This document shows, piece by piece, positions 36,687-46,400 of a stretch of 64,000 bases of DNA. The stretch's first letter is position 1. The number at the start of each line of letters is the position of its first letter. Below the pieces are notes generated by a model. That model was given only the letters and a program-made list of their open reading frames with translations. It had not been told where the DNA came from and searched no databases. The DNA is from Gracilimonas sp017641085. GTDB lineage: Bacteria > Bacteroidota > Rhodothermia > Balneolales > Balneolaceae. Position numbers and translations under genes: made by a program. The DNA is taken from the NCBI RefSeq assembly GCF_046115515.1, contig NZ_CP175953.1. The stretch is one strand, 5' to 3'.

Positions 36687-37762
36687 TCCTCTGCCAGAGC
36701 ATTCAGTTTCTCAAGGTTATCCTGAACCCGGAGCGCTTCAATCGCTTCATCGATTCCGCCTTTCATGATGTTATCTAAATCATAAAGCGTAAGATTGATG
36801 CGGTGATCCGTAAACCGCCCCTGAGGGAAGTTATAGGTACGGATTTTAGCGGAACGGTCGCCCGTAGAAACCTGACTTTTTCGTTCGGCAGCTCTCTCCT
36901 TCTGCTTTTCCTCCAGCTCAATATCATACATCTTGGCCCGAAGCATCGTCATAGCTTTTTCTTTGTTTTGATGCTGAGAACGCTCTTCCTGACATTCCAC
37001 TACAATGCCGGACGGTTCGTGGGTCAAACGTATAGCAGAATCTGTTTTATTAACGTGCTGCCCACCGGCTCCACTCGCACGGAAAGTATCCACACGGATA
37101 TCAGCCGGGTTGATATGGATATCCACTTCTTCAACTTCCGGAAGCACAGCTACCGTTGCAGCCGAGGTATGAACCCTTCCCTGGCTTTCGGTTTCAGGTA
37201 CCCGTTGTACACGATGAACCCCGCTTTCGTACTTCATCTTACCAAACACTTCTTCTCCTTCCAGCTGAAATACAATTTCCTTGTATCCGCCTTTCTCGGA
37301 ATGAGCGATACTCATGATACTCATCTTCCAGCCCTGCTTGTCGGCATAGCGGCGATACATTTCAAACAAATCTCCGGCAAAAATAGCAGCTTCATCACCA
37401 CCGGTTCCCGCTCTCACTTCAATAATGGCATTCTTGGAATCTTCAGGGTCTTTAGGAATCAGCTTCATTTTGATTTCCTCTTCCAGCTCTGCTAATTCCT
37501 TCTTGATCTCAGCATTTTCTTCGCGAGCCATCTCCGTAATCTCGGCATCCTCATTCATCTCAATGAGTTCTTTATTGCCTTCCTGCCGGTTTTTAAGGTC
37601 TTTCCAGGTATCGTAATCCTGAACCAGTTCTTCCAGATCGCTGCGTTCTTTGGTGAGCTCGGTATATTTATCAGGATCATCGAAGACGGCCGGGTCACTC
37701 ATCGCCGCATTCACTTCTTCGAACCTTGATTTAATTTGCTTTAGCTTTTCTTCTATATCCAT
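36683..37762 (-). CDS. prfA: Peptide chain release factor 1
   Basis: 359 residues. GGQ (233-235) catalyses peptidyl-tRNA hydrolysis and the tripeptide selector is PET (189-191) in VPETESQGR, a PxT form specifying UAA/UAG release (RF1 rather than RF2). Length and domain order are normal. No hemK/prmC neighbour is seen here; the methylase for the GGQ Gln must lie elsewhere. Divergent from purK. Confidence 0.98.
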   Translation of the reverse strand: MDIEEKLKQIKSRFEEVNAAMSDPAVFDDPDKYTELTKERSDLEELVQDYDTWKDLKNRQEGNKELIEMNEDAEITEMAREENAEIKKELAELEEEIKMKLIPKDPEDSKNAIIEVRAGTGGDEAAIFAGDLFEMYRRYADKQGWKMSIMSIAHSEKGGYKEIVFQLEGEEVFGKMKYESGVHRVQRVPETESQGRVHTSAATVAVLPEVEEVDIHINPADIRVDTFRASGAGGQHVNKTDSAIRLTHEPSGIVVECQEERSQHQNKEKAMTMLRAKMYDIELEEKQKERAAERKSQVSTGDRSAKIRTYNFPQGRFTDHRINLTLYDLDNIMKGGIDEAIEALRVQDNLEKLNALAED

Positions 37763-37896
37763 TGTAGAGCTGATATTATTTCAGCCCTGAAATTAAGGAT
37801 TAAGAATCAGTATTAATACCGGTTTTATGAAAAGCTTTACTTCTATAAATAGATTCACTCCCCAATCATCCTTACCTTTAAAAGAAAAACCCCGCC

Positions 37897-39057
37897 ATGC
37901 CCCGTACTTCTATACCCGCCAATCTTAAACTTGGATTTTTAGGTGCCGGTCAGCTGGCCCGGATGAGTTCTCTTGAAGCCTTTCGGTTTGGTATTCAGGT
38001 TGCCGTTTTCTCGGACCGGACTGAGAATGAGCCTGTTCAGTTTATGACTCCTTATTCCACCTCCGGTTCGTTTGACTCTGTTGATGACATGGTGGAATTT
38101 GCCAAAGAATGTGATGTCATTACTCTGGAAAATGAATTTATCAGTTCAGATATCCTGAAAGAAGTACAGGAGAAAAGTGGCACTCCGATCTATCCCTCCC
38201 CGGAAAGCTTCGCCTTGATTGAAAACAAGCTGATTGAAAAGCAAACCTTCGAAGCTGCGGGAATTCCGGTGACTCCTTACAAGCTGGTCAGAAATGAATC
38301 GGACCTGGAACAATTTGGGGAAGATCATGGCTGGCCGTATATGCTGAAGTCTTCCAAAGGGGGATATGACGGATATGGGAATGAAACCGTAAACAACATG
38401 GAAGAGGCTCAAGAAGCATTCTCAAACCTGGGCGGCGAAGAAGGACAAGACATTTTAGCCGAAGCCTTTGTGGATTTCACAAAAGAACTGGCCGTTCAGG
38501 TAGCCCGAAACGAAACCGGTACGGTTGTTTATCCCTGCTGCGAAACAGTTCAGAAAGATCATATCTGTGTGGCTGTTTTATCACCGGCCCCTGTAGAGAA
38601 TATTGTTCGGGAAATGGCCCAGGAACTGGCCGTGAAAGCCACTGAAGCTATTGACGGCAAGGGGATCTTCGCCTACGAGTTTTTCCTGACAGAAGAAGGC
38701 TCTCTAATCCTGAATGAATCCGCACCCCGGCCTCACAATTCCGGTCATTACACCATTGAAGGAACCGTGGCCTCCCAATTCGAAAATCATGTTCGGGCGG
38801 TTCTCGGACTTCCCCTCGGTTCAAGCCGATTGAATAAACCGGCCGTTGCCATGATCAACTTGCTGGGCACACATAAACGTCTGGCCGAAACTGATTATAT
38901 TAAAGAAGCTTTGGCGGAAGAAAACGGACACCTTCACGTATATGGTAAGGTAGATAGCAAAGTTGGCCGGAAGATGGCACATTATACTTTATTGGGTGAT
39001 AACCTGGAGGAAACATATAAGAAAGCCATGCATGTGACACGAAATATAGAGATTTGA
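37897..39057 (+). CDS. purK: N5-carboxyaminoimidazole ribonucleotide synthase
   Basis: 386 residues, ATP-grasp enzyme. N-terminal LGFLGAGQLARM, the ATP-grasp core (MLKSSKGGYDGYGN) and the C-terminal FLTEEGSLILNESAPRPHNSGHYTIE are typical. It makes N5-CAIR from AIR, ATP and bicarbonate in purine synthesis; purE follows 65 bases on. The last codons form one arm of an 11-bp inverted repeat. Confidence 0.98.
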   Translation: MPRTSIPANLKLGFLGAGQLARMSSLEAFRFGIQVAVFSDRTENEPVQFMTPYSTSGSFDSVDDMVEFAKECDVITLENEFISSDILKEVQEKSGTPIYPSPESFALIENKLIEKQTFEAAGIPVTPYKLVRNESDLEQFGEDHGWPYMLKSSKGGYDGYGNETVNNMEEAQEAFSNLGGEEGQDILAEAFVDFTKELAVQVARNETGTVVYPCCETVQKDHICVAVLSPAPVENIVREMAQELAVKATEAIDGKGIFAYEFFLTEEGSLILNESAPRPHNSGHYTIEGTVASQFENHVRAVLGLPLGSSRLNKPAVAMINLLGTHKRLAETDYIKEALAEENGHLHVYGKVDSKVGRKMAHYTLLGDNLEETYKKAMHVTRNIEI

Positions 39058-39091
39058 AATTCTGAATTATGAATTCTGAACTCTATATTTC
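39041..39091. repeat. Perfect inverted repeat spanning the purK stop
   Basis: GAAATATAGAG (39041-39051) and CTCTATATTTC (39081-39091) are exact reverse complements; the loop contains the words AATTCTGAA and GAATTATGAATTC. It could attenuate or process between purK and purE. No T-run follows directly. Confidence 0.6.
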
Positions 39092-39122
39092 TCAACAACA
39101 AACAAATCAAAAAATCTGAGCA

Positions 39123-39608
39123 ATGAGCACACCAATCGTCGGAGTAGTAATGGGCAGCGACAGCGACTGGCCCACCATGAAAGAAGCCACTGAAATCCTT
39201 GATCACTTTGGCGTGCCTTATGAAAAACGCGTGGTTTCTGCTCACCGTACACCCGATGTTATGGCTGATTATGGCAAAGAGGCCCGGAGTCGGGGAATTA
39301 AAGTCATTATAGCAGGTGCAGGTGGTGCCGCTCACCTTCCCGGCATGCTTGCCAGCCATACTACACTACCGGTAATTGGTGTTCCCGTTAAGACGACTGC
39401 GCTCGGCGGTGTGGATAGTCTCTACTCTATCGTTCAAATGCCAAACGGTATTCCGGTAGCTACGGTAGCCATTGGAAAAGCGAAAAATGCCGGACTCCTT
39501 GCCGCCCGTATGCTCGGAATGAATGATAAAGCTCTGGCTCAAAAGCTGGAAGCCTACCATAGAGAAATGGCCGAAGAGTCGATTAGGAAGACGGAGAACC
39601 TGAAGTAG
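39123..39608 (+). CDS. purE: N5-CAIR mutase (PurE class I)
   Basis: 161 residues, class I length. VMGSDSDWPTMKEA, SAHRTPD and the AGAGGAAHLPGM loop hold the substrate and catalytic His (H in SAHR). Converts N5-CAIR to CAIR right after PurK. Confidence 0.98.
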   Translation: MSTPIVGVVMGSDSDWPTMKEATEILDHFGVPYEKRVVSAHRTPDVMADYGKEARSRGIKVIIAGAGGAAHLPGMLASHTTLPVIGVPVKTTALGGVDSLYSIVQMPNGIPVATVAIGKAKNAGLLAARMLGMNDKALAQKLEAYHREMAEESIRKTENLK

Positions 39609-39762
39609 TCCGCGAAAATTTATTACCCTGAATCCTTTGTGAAAGGCCTAAAATAACGTACTTTTAGAATGGATTTACGTTGATACTTAGACTTTTGAAT
39701 TCATTCAGATTTTAGCTCTGATTTCTCCTATATCCGATAATTTTTAACCACATTTTGATACT

Positions 39763-40008
39763 ATGAATATTTATATAGGAAACCTTAGTTATGATGTTTC
39801 CAGCGACCAACTCAAAGAAGTTTTCGAAGCTTATGGTGAAGTAAGTTCAGCCAAAGTTATTACCGACAGAGGTTCAGGCCGTTCAAAAGGTTTTGGATTT
39901 GTTGAGATGGATAACAAAGCTGAAGCTGAAGCCGCTATCGAACAACTTGACGGTGCCGAAATTGACGGTCGCCCTGTAAAGGTGAATGAAGCCAAACCCC
40001 GCAACTAA
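39763..40008 (+). CDS. Small RRM RNA-binding protein
   Basis: 81 residues, a single RNA-recognition motif. RNP2 is IYIGNL (3-8) and RNP1 KGFGFVEM (42-49), the aromatic positions needed for RNA stacking being kept. Such proteins in Bacteroidota and cyanobacteria are glycine-poor RRM chaperones often induced by cold. Followed by a strong terminator; single gene. Confidence 0.95.
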   Translation: MNIYIGNLSYDVSSDQLKEVFEAYGEVSSAKVITDRGSGRSKGFGFVEMDNKAEAEAAIEQLDGAEIDGRPVKVNEAKPRN

Positions 40009-40030
40009 TACTTCGGGTTATGAAATTTTC

Positions 40031-40066
40031 AGCCCCCGCTCATGTATATGGGCGGGGGTTTTTTTA
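40031..40066 (+). terminator. Rho-independent terminator of the RRM gene
   Basis: CCCCCGCTCAT / ATGGGCGGGGG stem (one G-U), 4-base loop, T7 run. Confidence 0.95.
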
Positions 40067-40167
40067 TTAATTTTTTTCTCCGGATCCGGTTTTTGAAGTA
40101 ACTTTTTTGATCCGGATCAGTACATAACTAAGTCATTTAAATTCAACTAACTCAGGGAGCTATTACC

Positions 40168-40488
40168 ATGATTATGACCACCACCAATCACCTGGACAGA
40201 AAAGAAGTACAAAAATATCTGGGTATTGTTACCGGGGAAGCCATTTTGGGAGCCAATATCTTTAAGGACTTCTTTGCCGGGATCAGAGACATCGTTGGCG
40301 GACGTTCCGGTGCTTACGAAAAAGAACTGCAGCAAGCACGTAAACTGGCCTTTGAAGAAATGGAATTGAAAGCCAACAGCGTTGGTGCCAACGCAATTAT
40401 CGGCATTGATATTGACTATGAAACCATCGGGGCCAATGGAAGCATGCTCATGGTTTCGGTAAGCGGAACAGCCGTTTCTGCTGAATAG
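40168..40488 (+). CDS. YbjQ/UPF0145 family protein
   Basis: 106 residues with the family's core VTGEAILGAN, GRSGAYEKELQQAR and NAIIGIDIDYETI. These small proteins form pentamers and have been annotated as heavy-metal-binding, on weak evidence; physiological role not established. Single gene between two terminators. Confidence 0.9.
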   Translation: MIMTTTNHLDRKEVQKYLGIVTGEAILGANIFKDFFAGIRDIVGGRSGAYEKELQQARKLAFEEMELKANSVGANAIIGIDIDYETIGANGSMLMVSVSGTAVSAE

Positions 40489-40504
40489 ATTTCCAAAATT
40501 GGTA

Positions 40505-40541
40505 AACCGTAGAGAAGCAAAATCTTGCGTCTCTACGGTAA
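40505..40541. terminator. Bidirectional terminator between ybjQ-like gene and dnaJ
   Basis: ACCGTAGAGA (40506-40515) pairs with TCTCTACGGT (40530-40539), with an inner GCAA/TTGC stem; it is flanked by A/T-rich stretches on both sides of two convergent genes. Confidence 0.8.
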
Positions 40542-40557
40542 TTTAATTTTGTGGGTT

Positions 40558-41745
40558 TTAACCAAACATGTCCTTCATTTTAGAGAAGAAATTCTTCTCG
40601 CTACCATCCAGGTTAGATGGGTCAAAATTCTCTTCGTCTTTAAATGACTTGACGGCTTCTTTTTGCTTGTCCGTCAATTCTTCAGGGATGTACACATTTA
40701 GGCGTACATACTGATCGCCATCGCCTGAATTATTCAACCCTTTAATCCCACGCCCGCGCATACGCAACATTTTTCCGGGCTGTGTTCCGGGATCGATTTT
40801 AAGCTTGGCTTTACCCTTCAGTGTAGGAACCTGTACTTCGGTTCCCAAAATTGCATCAGGCACGCTCAGGGTTAAGTTGTAATAGATATTGTTCCCATCG
40901 CGGTCAAAATGCTCGTGCTCTTTCTCTTCTATAAGCACAATTAACGCCCCGGCTGAGCCACCACGACGACCGGCATTACCCTGTCCGCGCAGCGTGATGT
41001 AATTTCCATTGGAAACACCGGAAGGGATATTAACTTTAATGGTTTCTTCCCCTTTCACACGGCCTTCACCACTACATTTCTTACATTTACTCTTGATGAT
41101 GCGGCCTTCACCTGCACAATTCGGACAAGCCTGAACGTTCACCATTTGTCCAAGCATGGTTCGTGTTACCTGCCGTACTTCACCCATTCCATTACAGGTT
41201 CCGCATGTTTCAAAGTCGGAATTAGTTTCTGCACCGGTACCGTTACACTCATCACATTTGATCTGCTTTTTGATTTTGAGCTTCTTCTCGGCTCCAAAAG
41301 CAATTTCTTCAAGCGTCAAAGGCATTCTGATTTTCATGTCAGAACCGGGTTGTCCGGGTTCTTTCCTGCTTCGGGAGCGACCTCTGCGGCCTCCACCCCC
41401 GAAAGCTTCTTCTCCAAAAAATCCGCTACCAAAGATATCCCCAAAACGGCTGAAAATATCTTCGAAGCCCATATTGTCAAAGTCCACTCCGGCTCCGCCG
41501 CCAAAGCCACCATTTCCATTCACTCCCTGGTGACCAAACTGATCATACCGGGCTCTTTTATCAGAATCTTTGAGTACTTCGTACGCCTCAGACGCCTCTT
41601 TGAATTTCTTCTCTGCTTCTTTATCTCCCTTGTTACGGTCGGGGTGGTACTTCATGGCCATTTTTCGATAGGCCTTTTTTATCTCCGACTCTGAAGCACC
41701 TTTATCAACTCCTAATATTTCGTAATAATCTCTTTGGGTAGACAT
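40558..41745 (-). CDS. dnaJ: Chaperone DnaJ (Hsp40)
   Basis: 395 residues: J domain with HPD at 34-36, Gly/Phe-rich linker (about 75-130), four CxxCxGxG zinc repeats (CDECNGTG, CGTCNGMG, CPNCAGEG, CKKCSGEG) and the C-terminal substrate domain. It delivers substrates to DnaK and stimulates its ATPase. Three bases after grpE, so one operon. dnaK is not in the window. Confidence 0.98.
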   Translation of the reverse strand: MSTQRDYYEILGVDKGASESEIKKAYRKMAMKYHPDRNKGDKEAEKKFKEASEAYEVLKDSDKRARYDQFGHQGVNGNGGFGGGAGVDFDNMGFEDIFSRFGDIFGSGFFGEEAFGGGGRRGRSRSRKEPGQPGSDMKIRMPLTLEEIAFGAEKKLKIKKQIKCDECNGTGAETNSDFETCGTCNGMGEVRQVTRTMLGQMVNVQACPNCAGEGRIIKSKCKKCSGEGRVKGEETIKVNIPSGVSNGNYITLRGQGNAGRRGGSAGALIVLIEEKEHEHFDRDGNNIYYNLTLSVPDAILGTEVQVPTLKGKAKLKIDPGTQPGKMLRMRGRGIKGLNNSGDGDQYVRLNVYIPEELTDKQKEAVKSFKDEENFDPSNLDGSEKNFFSKMKDMFG

Positions 41746-41748
41746 GTC

Positions 41749-42330
41749 TTATTCGCTCACTATAACTTTAGCATGACGGATTGTGCGATTGCCAATTTTG
41801 TAGCCACTGTCCAGTACCTGAAGAACCACATCACTTCCGGTTTCTTCATTCGGGGCGGGTTGTTTCATCATGGCATCGTGTAGGTTCACGTCAAAGGGCA
41901 CACCTGTCTCGTTGATGCGTTCAACGCCGTGCTTTTCCAGCACCTTCTCAAATTTATCGGCAACCATTTTCACCCCTTCCAGAAAGCTGTCTTCTATTTC
42001 TGATTCTTCGGCTGCCTTAAGGGTTCGTAACAGGTCGTCACTGATGGGCATAAAGTCTTCAAGGGCGCCGGCCTTCGCTTCTTCAAAAAGCTGAACGCGT
42101 TCGCGCTGTACACGCTTGCGAACGTTTTCTAACTCAGCCGCTTTACGAAGCAGACCATCTTTAGTGTTCGCCAGTTCCTGCTCCAGCTCTTCAATTCTCA
42201 CATCTTTATCGTTCCTGGCTGATTCTTGTTCTTCATTGCCAGCCTCAGAAGCCGTTTCATTATCTTGAACTTCTTCAGCGACCTCTTCCTGAGTCGAGAT
42301 ATCTTCTTCTGAAATCTTTTCTTTGCTCAT
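41749..42330 (-). CDS. grpE: Nucleotide exchange factor GrpE
   Basis: 193 residues; acidic, disordered N-terminus (1-45), long coiled coil (about 45-100), then the beta domain with the family ending DVVLQVLDSGYKIGNRTIRHAKV. It releases ADP from DnaK. First gene of the grpE-dnaJ operon; no hrcA upstream, but a palindrome GTATTAATAC (42344-42353) lies just before the start. Confidence 0.97.
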   Translation of the reverse strand: MSKEKISEEDISTQEEVAEEVQDNETASEAGNEEQESARNDKDVRIEELEQELANTKDGLLRKAAELENVRKRVQRERVQLFEEAKAGALEDFMPISDDLLRTLKAAEESEIEDSFLEGVKMVADKFEKVLEKHGVERINETGVPFDVNLHDAMMKQPAPNEETGSDVVLQVLDSGYKIGNRTIRHAKVIVSE

Positions 42331-42463
42331 CTACTTGTAGTCAGTATTAATACTTTGGATTTTCTTTGTTTGTAATGATCAGAGCAAATAGTATGCCATC
42401 AATCTATCTCTTCCCATGAAATGACAAAGTTACTTCATTATGACATCCCTTTTAGTAAATGGC

Positions 42464-42501
42464 ATAAAAAAGCCCCCGCTCATATGCATGAGCGGGGGCT
42501 T
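42464..42501 (-). terminator. Terminator of the large TonB receptor gene
   Basis: AAGCCCCCGCTCAT (42470-42483) pairs perfectly with ATGAGCGGGGGCTT (42488-42501); on the minus strand a T-run follows. Confidence 0.93.
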
Positions 42502-42523
42502 CAAAGTTCTGTTGTACAGATGT

Positions 42524-45457
42524 TTAGTTCAGGAACTCGTCAAATGTCAATGAGACATAATAGATGGCACCCAAACTTGGTCCGCCGTAGTTCAGAATAT
42601 GTCGGTTGTTGGTGATGTTGCTTCCTCCAACTTTAACAATCGAGTTAAGGCTATTCAGCTTATAAGATACCTGGGCATCGATTGTGGATACCGCAGGAAC
42701 GGTTCCATCTGCAAAAGAGGAAACCCATCTGAACTCATCCTGCCATCTCCAGGTCACGTTGAAACCCAGACTTTCGGTCAGACTTCTGTTGCTTAAACCA
42801 ACATTAACTTTATGCTCCGGAGTGTTATAGTCGAAGATAAAACCTTCATTCTGATCGGTAATCAGTTTATTCCAGTTGTAGTTTGCACTTACCTTAAAGT
42901 TGCTTGGCAGGCTATAGTCGAACCCGACTACAGCACCTTGCGATTCTACCTCGTTGTCAACATTGGTATACACCTGGAAGGTGTTAAGTGCTGAACCGGA
43001 CAATAGCAGTGGCGCCGTTTGTGCTGTCAATGGCAGAATTTCACTATCCTGTATAACTCCATCACTGTTCTGATCCTGGTTGATCTGACGTACGCGGAAC
43101 TGAGCAATAAAGTCGTTATAGATATTGTAGTAATAAGCCATGTCGAAGAATAATTTATCTCCTAACAGACCTTTATATCCAATCTCAAACGTCTGGATTT
43201 GCTCTGGCTTTACGGGCTCAAAGTTATTGTAAGGTACCAGCTCTCCCGCAGCAGCAGGATTTCCTGCTAATACTTGCGTGGTGAAGTCCTGAACACTTTC
43301 CAAAGTAAAAGCACTCTGAGTAATGTTATACTTATCAGCAAGGAAAGGCAGACCACCTAATAATCGGGCCGTAAGTACATTCAAGTCGATGTATTGCCCC
43401 TGTGTAGTCGGGTTACGGAAACCGGTTTGATAAGAAGCCCGCAGGTTTTGATTATCAAAGGTGTTAATCACCGTTGAAATACGTGGGTTAAACTGCCCAT
43501 CGAAGTTCTCATTCTTATCATAACGCAGAGAACCGATCAGCTTAATGCGATCCTCCATGAAGGATTTAGAACCCTGAACAAACCCACCAAACTCGTTAAT
43601 CTCTACGCCGCCGTCATCATCAAAGATGGTTCCATTAGAGCGCAGTTGATACTGTCTGAAGCTCACTCCGGCCTGAAGATCCATGAAATCAATTTCATTC
43701 TTGAAGTTATACTGACCTTCAGTATGCAGGAAGCGGGACTGATCATTGAAAAGAGCACCATTAGGTACTACGTTTTGAAGGGCCGTGTTCTTGGCGTTTT
43801 CAAAAGCATCAGAACCGGGTGCAAAACGGTTGGCATCGGCTGCTGCCCGGGCTGCTGCATGGAACTGACTCACTACTGCCGTATTACTCAGGATAGCGTT
43901 AACCGTAGCTTGGTTGTACGAAGGGTCGCCTCCCTGAGCCTGGGCTGCCGCTTGAATAAGCCCGCCTGCAAACGTACCGCCATAGGCTCCATACCACTGT
44001 GAGGTATTCAGGTACTGATCATTAATAGAAAATCCAACGAAATCAGCGATGTAAGAATCTCCTGAATTTTCAAAAGTTCCGTAAGCTTTCACCATGAAGT
44101 TATCTCCTTCGACCTGAATCTTGTGCTGGGAGATGTTGAAGTTCTTCAGGCTGTAACGCTGAGCACCACTGTAAACCGAAGTTCCGTAACCGTAATTAAA
44201 GGTATAGCTGGCTTCAACAGCATCATTTAATCGGTAGTGTAAAGATGTTCCGAGCTTCAGGTTTTCAGCTCCACTGTCAACCAGGTATTCTTCACGATAT
44301 CCTGTTCGGGCAACAGGTTGGGCAGGCAATGCCGCTAAATATTGTTCAACTTCGCTTTCCGGTACGCCAGTTTGGGCCGAAACGTTTTGAGCGATTTGTG
44401 TTCGGGTAGGTCCGGGCAGGCCCAACAATGCAATATTGAAGGTACCATCATCTCCATAAGTATGAACTCCGTCATAGGCCGGGTTATTCGCAAAACCGTT
44501 ATTCAGGGATGAATTTTTGTCGGAATAATTAATACCTCTCCAGTCTTCGGCCTTCGAGTAAGAGAAATTCACTTTAAAAGCGAATTTGTTATTAAATGAT
44601 TTAGCATAGCGTATCGCCGTTTCAAAAAGCGGCTGTGCATCATCCGGCTCACCTAATGTTGGACGGCTGTCAACATGATTCACACCCGATTTAACCATAA
44701 CGCTTAAGCCGGGATAGTTAAAAGGATCCTTGCTGTTCACCAGCAGAATACCGTTAAAAGCATTTGGTCCGTACAGTGCAGAAGAAGCACCCGGGATAAA
44801 TTCCATGCTTTCTACATCTAATTGAGAAGGACCGTTCAAATTCCCGATGGGGAAGTTTAGCGCCGGTGCCTGGGTGTCCATTCCATCGGTTAACTGAACC
44901 ATTCGTGTGTTACCGGTAGAGTTGAATCCCCTTGCATTCACAATCTGAAAATTGATACTACTGGTTGTCATATCAACACCTTTGAGCGTGCTAAGCGCTT
45001 TATAATAATCATCGGAAGCGGCTGTTCTGATCTGAATAGCATCCTGACGCTCGATGGTAACCGGTGCTTCTAAGATACTTTCCTCAACCCTGGAAGCCGA
45101 AACAACGAGGTCGCCCCCCGAAATGGTTTGTTCTTGCAGAACAATCTCAAGGTCGTCAACTACGGCTTCGGTTATTTCTACTCGCTGAGATGTAAATCCA
45201 ACAATAGATACAATAAGCGTTATTGGAGGGTCTTGCTGCACAGTTAAGCTAAACGTGCCGTCAGGGCGTGTAGAAGTCCCGATTACTTTACCGTCAACCC
45301 GGATGTTAACCCCGGCTAATGGCTCACCATCCACATCAGTGACTATTCCTGATATTACTGTTTCATCTTCTATGTTCGATGCGTACGTAATTGTGCTACA
45401 CACGCAAAAGGTAAGTATCATACACAAGGTAAATACTCGCTGAATCATGTTGCTCAT
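42524..45457 (-). CDS. TonB-dependent receptor with N-terminal carboxypeptidase-regulatory-like domain
   Basis: 977 residues from the ATG at 45457 (MSNMIQRVF), which gives a clean signal peptide ending ITYAS; the frame is open 50 codons further up but those residues lack a signal. A CarboxypepD_reg-like domain (about 25-105, ISGIVTDVDGEPLAGVNIRV), a TonB box-like DLVVSASR, plug (about 120-225, with EFIPGASSALYGPNAFNG) and barrel to the C-terminal YVSLTFDEFLN. This SusC-like form without a SusD neighbour imports an unknown ligand, perhaps peptide, oligosaccharide or metal complex. Monocistronic. Confidence 0.92.
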   Translation of the reverse strand: MSNMIQRVFTLCMILTFCVCSTITYASNIEDETVISGIVTDVDGEPLAGVNIRVDGKVIGTSTRPDGTFSLTVQQDPPITLIVSIVGFTSQRVEITEAVVDDLEIVLQEQTISGGDLVVSASRVEESILEAPVTIERQDAIQIRTAASDDYYKALSTLKGVDMTTSSINFQIVNARGFNSTGNTRMVQLTDGMDTQAPALNFPIGNLNGPSQLDVESMEFIPGASSALYGPNAFNGILLVNSKDPFNYPGLSVMVKSGVNHVDSRPTLGEPDDAQPLFETAIRYAKSFNNKFAFKVNFSYSKAEDWRGINYSDKNSSLNNGFANNPAYDGVHTYGDDGTFNIALLGLPGPTRTQIAQNVSAQTGVPESEVEQYLAALPAQPVARTGYREEYLVDSGAENLKLGTSLHYRLNDAVEASYTFNYGYGTSVYSGAQRYSLKNFNISQHKIQVEGDNFMVKAYGTFENSGDSYIADFVGFSINDQYLNTSQWYGAYGGTFAGGLIQAAAQAQGGDPSYNQATVNAILSNTAVVSQFHAAARAAADANRFAPGSDAFENAKNTALQNVVPNGALFNDQSRFLHTEGQYNFKNEIDFMDLQAGVSFRQYQLRSNGTIFDDDGGVEINEFGGFVQGSKSFMEDRIKLIGSLRYDKNENFDGQFNPRISTVINTFDNQNLRASYQTGFRNPTTQGQYIDLNVLTARLLGGLPFLADKYNITQSAFTLESVQDFTTQVLAGNPAAAGELVPYNNFEPVKPEQIQTFEIGYKGLLGDKLFFDMAYYYNIYNDFIAQFRVRQINQDQNSDGVIQDSEILPLTAQTAPLLLSGSALNTFQVYTNVDNEVESQGAVVGFDYSLPSNFKVSANYNWNKLITDQNEGFIFDYNTPEHKVNVGLSNRSLTESLGFNVTWRWQDEFRWVSSFADGTVPAVSTIDAQVSYKLNSLNSIVKVGGSNITNNRHILNYGGPSLGAIYYVSLTFDEFLN

Positions 45458-45686
45458 TGTATTGATCCTTTTGATTATGGTTAGAGAGGCCAACTTTTTA
45501 TACCGTCTGTAAAATAAGCCCATATATATGGAAACTCGTATTTCGGCCGAACTTTTATATAACACCAAATAAAAGTCTGTTTTTGGGATAAATGCAAGCG
45601 CTTTCACTACTTTTTATTTATGCATGAATGCTTTGCTTCTTGTATCCTTAGCAGAACTTTAACAACCCCCTTTAAGCACTTTCATC

Positions 45687-46400
45687 ATGAATGTTTCAGT
45701 AAAAACTGGTTTTAAATTTTTTCCTGTATTCTTTTTTGTGCTGCTGTTATCCAATTGCGACACAAAGGTTAAAAAGACTGCCAGCGAATCAGCCGAGCCT
45801 GTTTCCTATCTTGCGCTTGGCGATTCATATACAATCGGTACGGGAATTGAGCAGAAAAATAACTACCCCAACCAGTTGGCTGATTCTCTTGCAACCCTCG
45901 GCTTTCAAATGGATACCACCCTGATTATCGCCACCAATGGCTGGACAACCTCTGACCTTAAAAATGGAATTGCTGAGCATAATCCTTCGTCTGATTTCGA
46001 CCTTGTTTCCCTTTTGATCGGAGTTAACAACCAGTATCAGTGGCTTGATATAGAGTTGTATAAAACAGAATTCCGTGAATTGCTGGAACAGGCTATCGGA
46101 TTTGCGGGTGGAGACAGCCGGAATGTTTTCGTCATATCCATCCCCAATTATGGGGTTACGCCATTTGCTCAGTCTAAAGAGCCGGAGACAATCCGCAGAA
46201 AAATCAGTGAGTATAATTCTATTGCTGAAGATATCAGTGGCGAATATGATATTCCTTTTATTAATATTACGCCTATCTCAGAGGTGGCTGAAGAGGATCT
46301 TTCACTCCTGGCTTCCGATGAACTCCATCCATCCGCAAAAATGTACAGCATGTGGGTTGAGGAGATGTTGCCAACTGTAACTCACATTCTGGAACCATGA
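45687..46400 (+). CDS. SGNH/GDSL hydrolase lipoprotein
   Basis: 237 residues with lipobox LSNC. SGNH blocks: LALGDSYTIG (Ser nucleophile), GVNNQYQW (Asn) and the Asp/His pair in SDELHPS. Probably a periplasmic or outer-membrane lipase/esterase or carbohydrate deacetylase. Stop overlaps the start of the next gene by four bases (ATGA). First of a three-gene operon. Confidence 0.9.
   Translation: MNVSVKTGFKFFPVFFFVLLLSNCDTKVKKTASESAEPVSYLALGDSYTIGTGIEQKNNYPNQLADSLATLGFQMDTTLIIATNGWTTSDLKNGIAEHNPSSDFDLVSLLIGVNNQYQWLDIELYKTEFRELLEQAIGFAGGDSRNVFVISIPNYGVTPFAQSKEPETIRRKISEYNSIAEDISGEYDIPFINITPISEVAEEDLSLLASDELHPSAKMYSMWVEEMLPTVTHILEP

Noticed and set aside
36803..37495. 230-codon ORF opposite prfA
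   Set aside because: Antisense to a fully conserved gene; sequence is low-quality (Phe/His-rich) as expected of a shadow frame.
41146..41694. 182-codon ORF opposite dnaJ
   Set aside because: Antisense shadow of dnaJ; no signal, domain or ribosome site.
40031..42501. Two terminators with nearly the same GCCCCCGCTCAT stem (40031 and 42464) as a mobile repeat
   Set aside because: Both are well-formed terminators at gene ends; similarity limited to the stem, better explained by convergent G+C-rich stem use.
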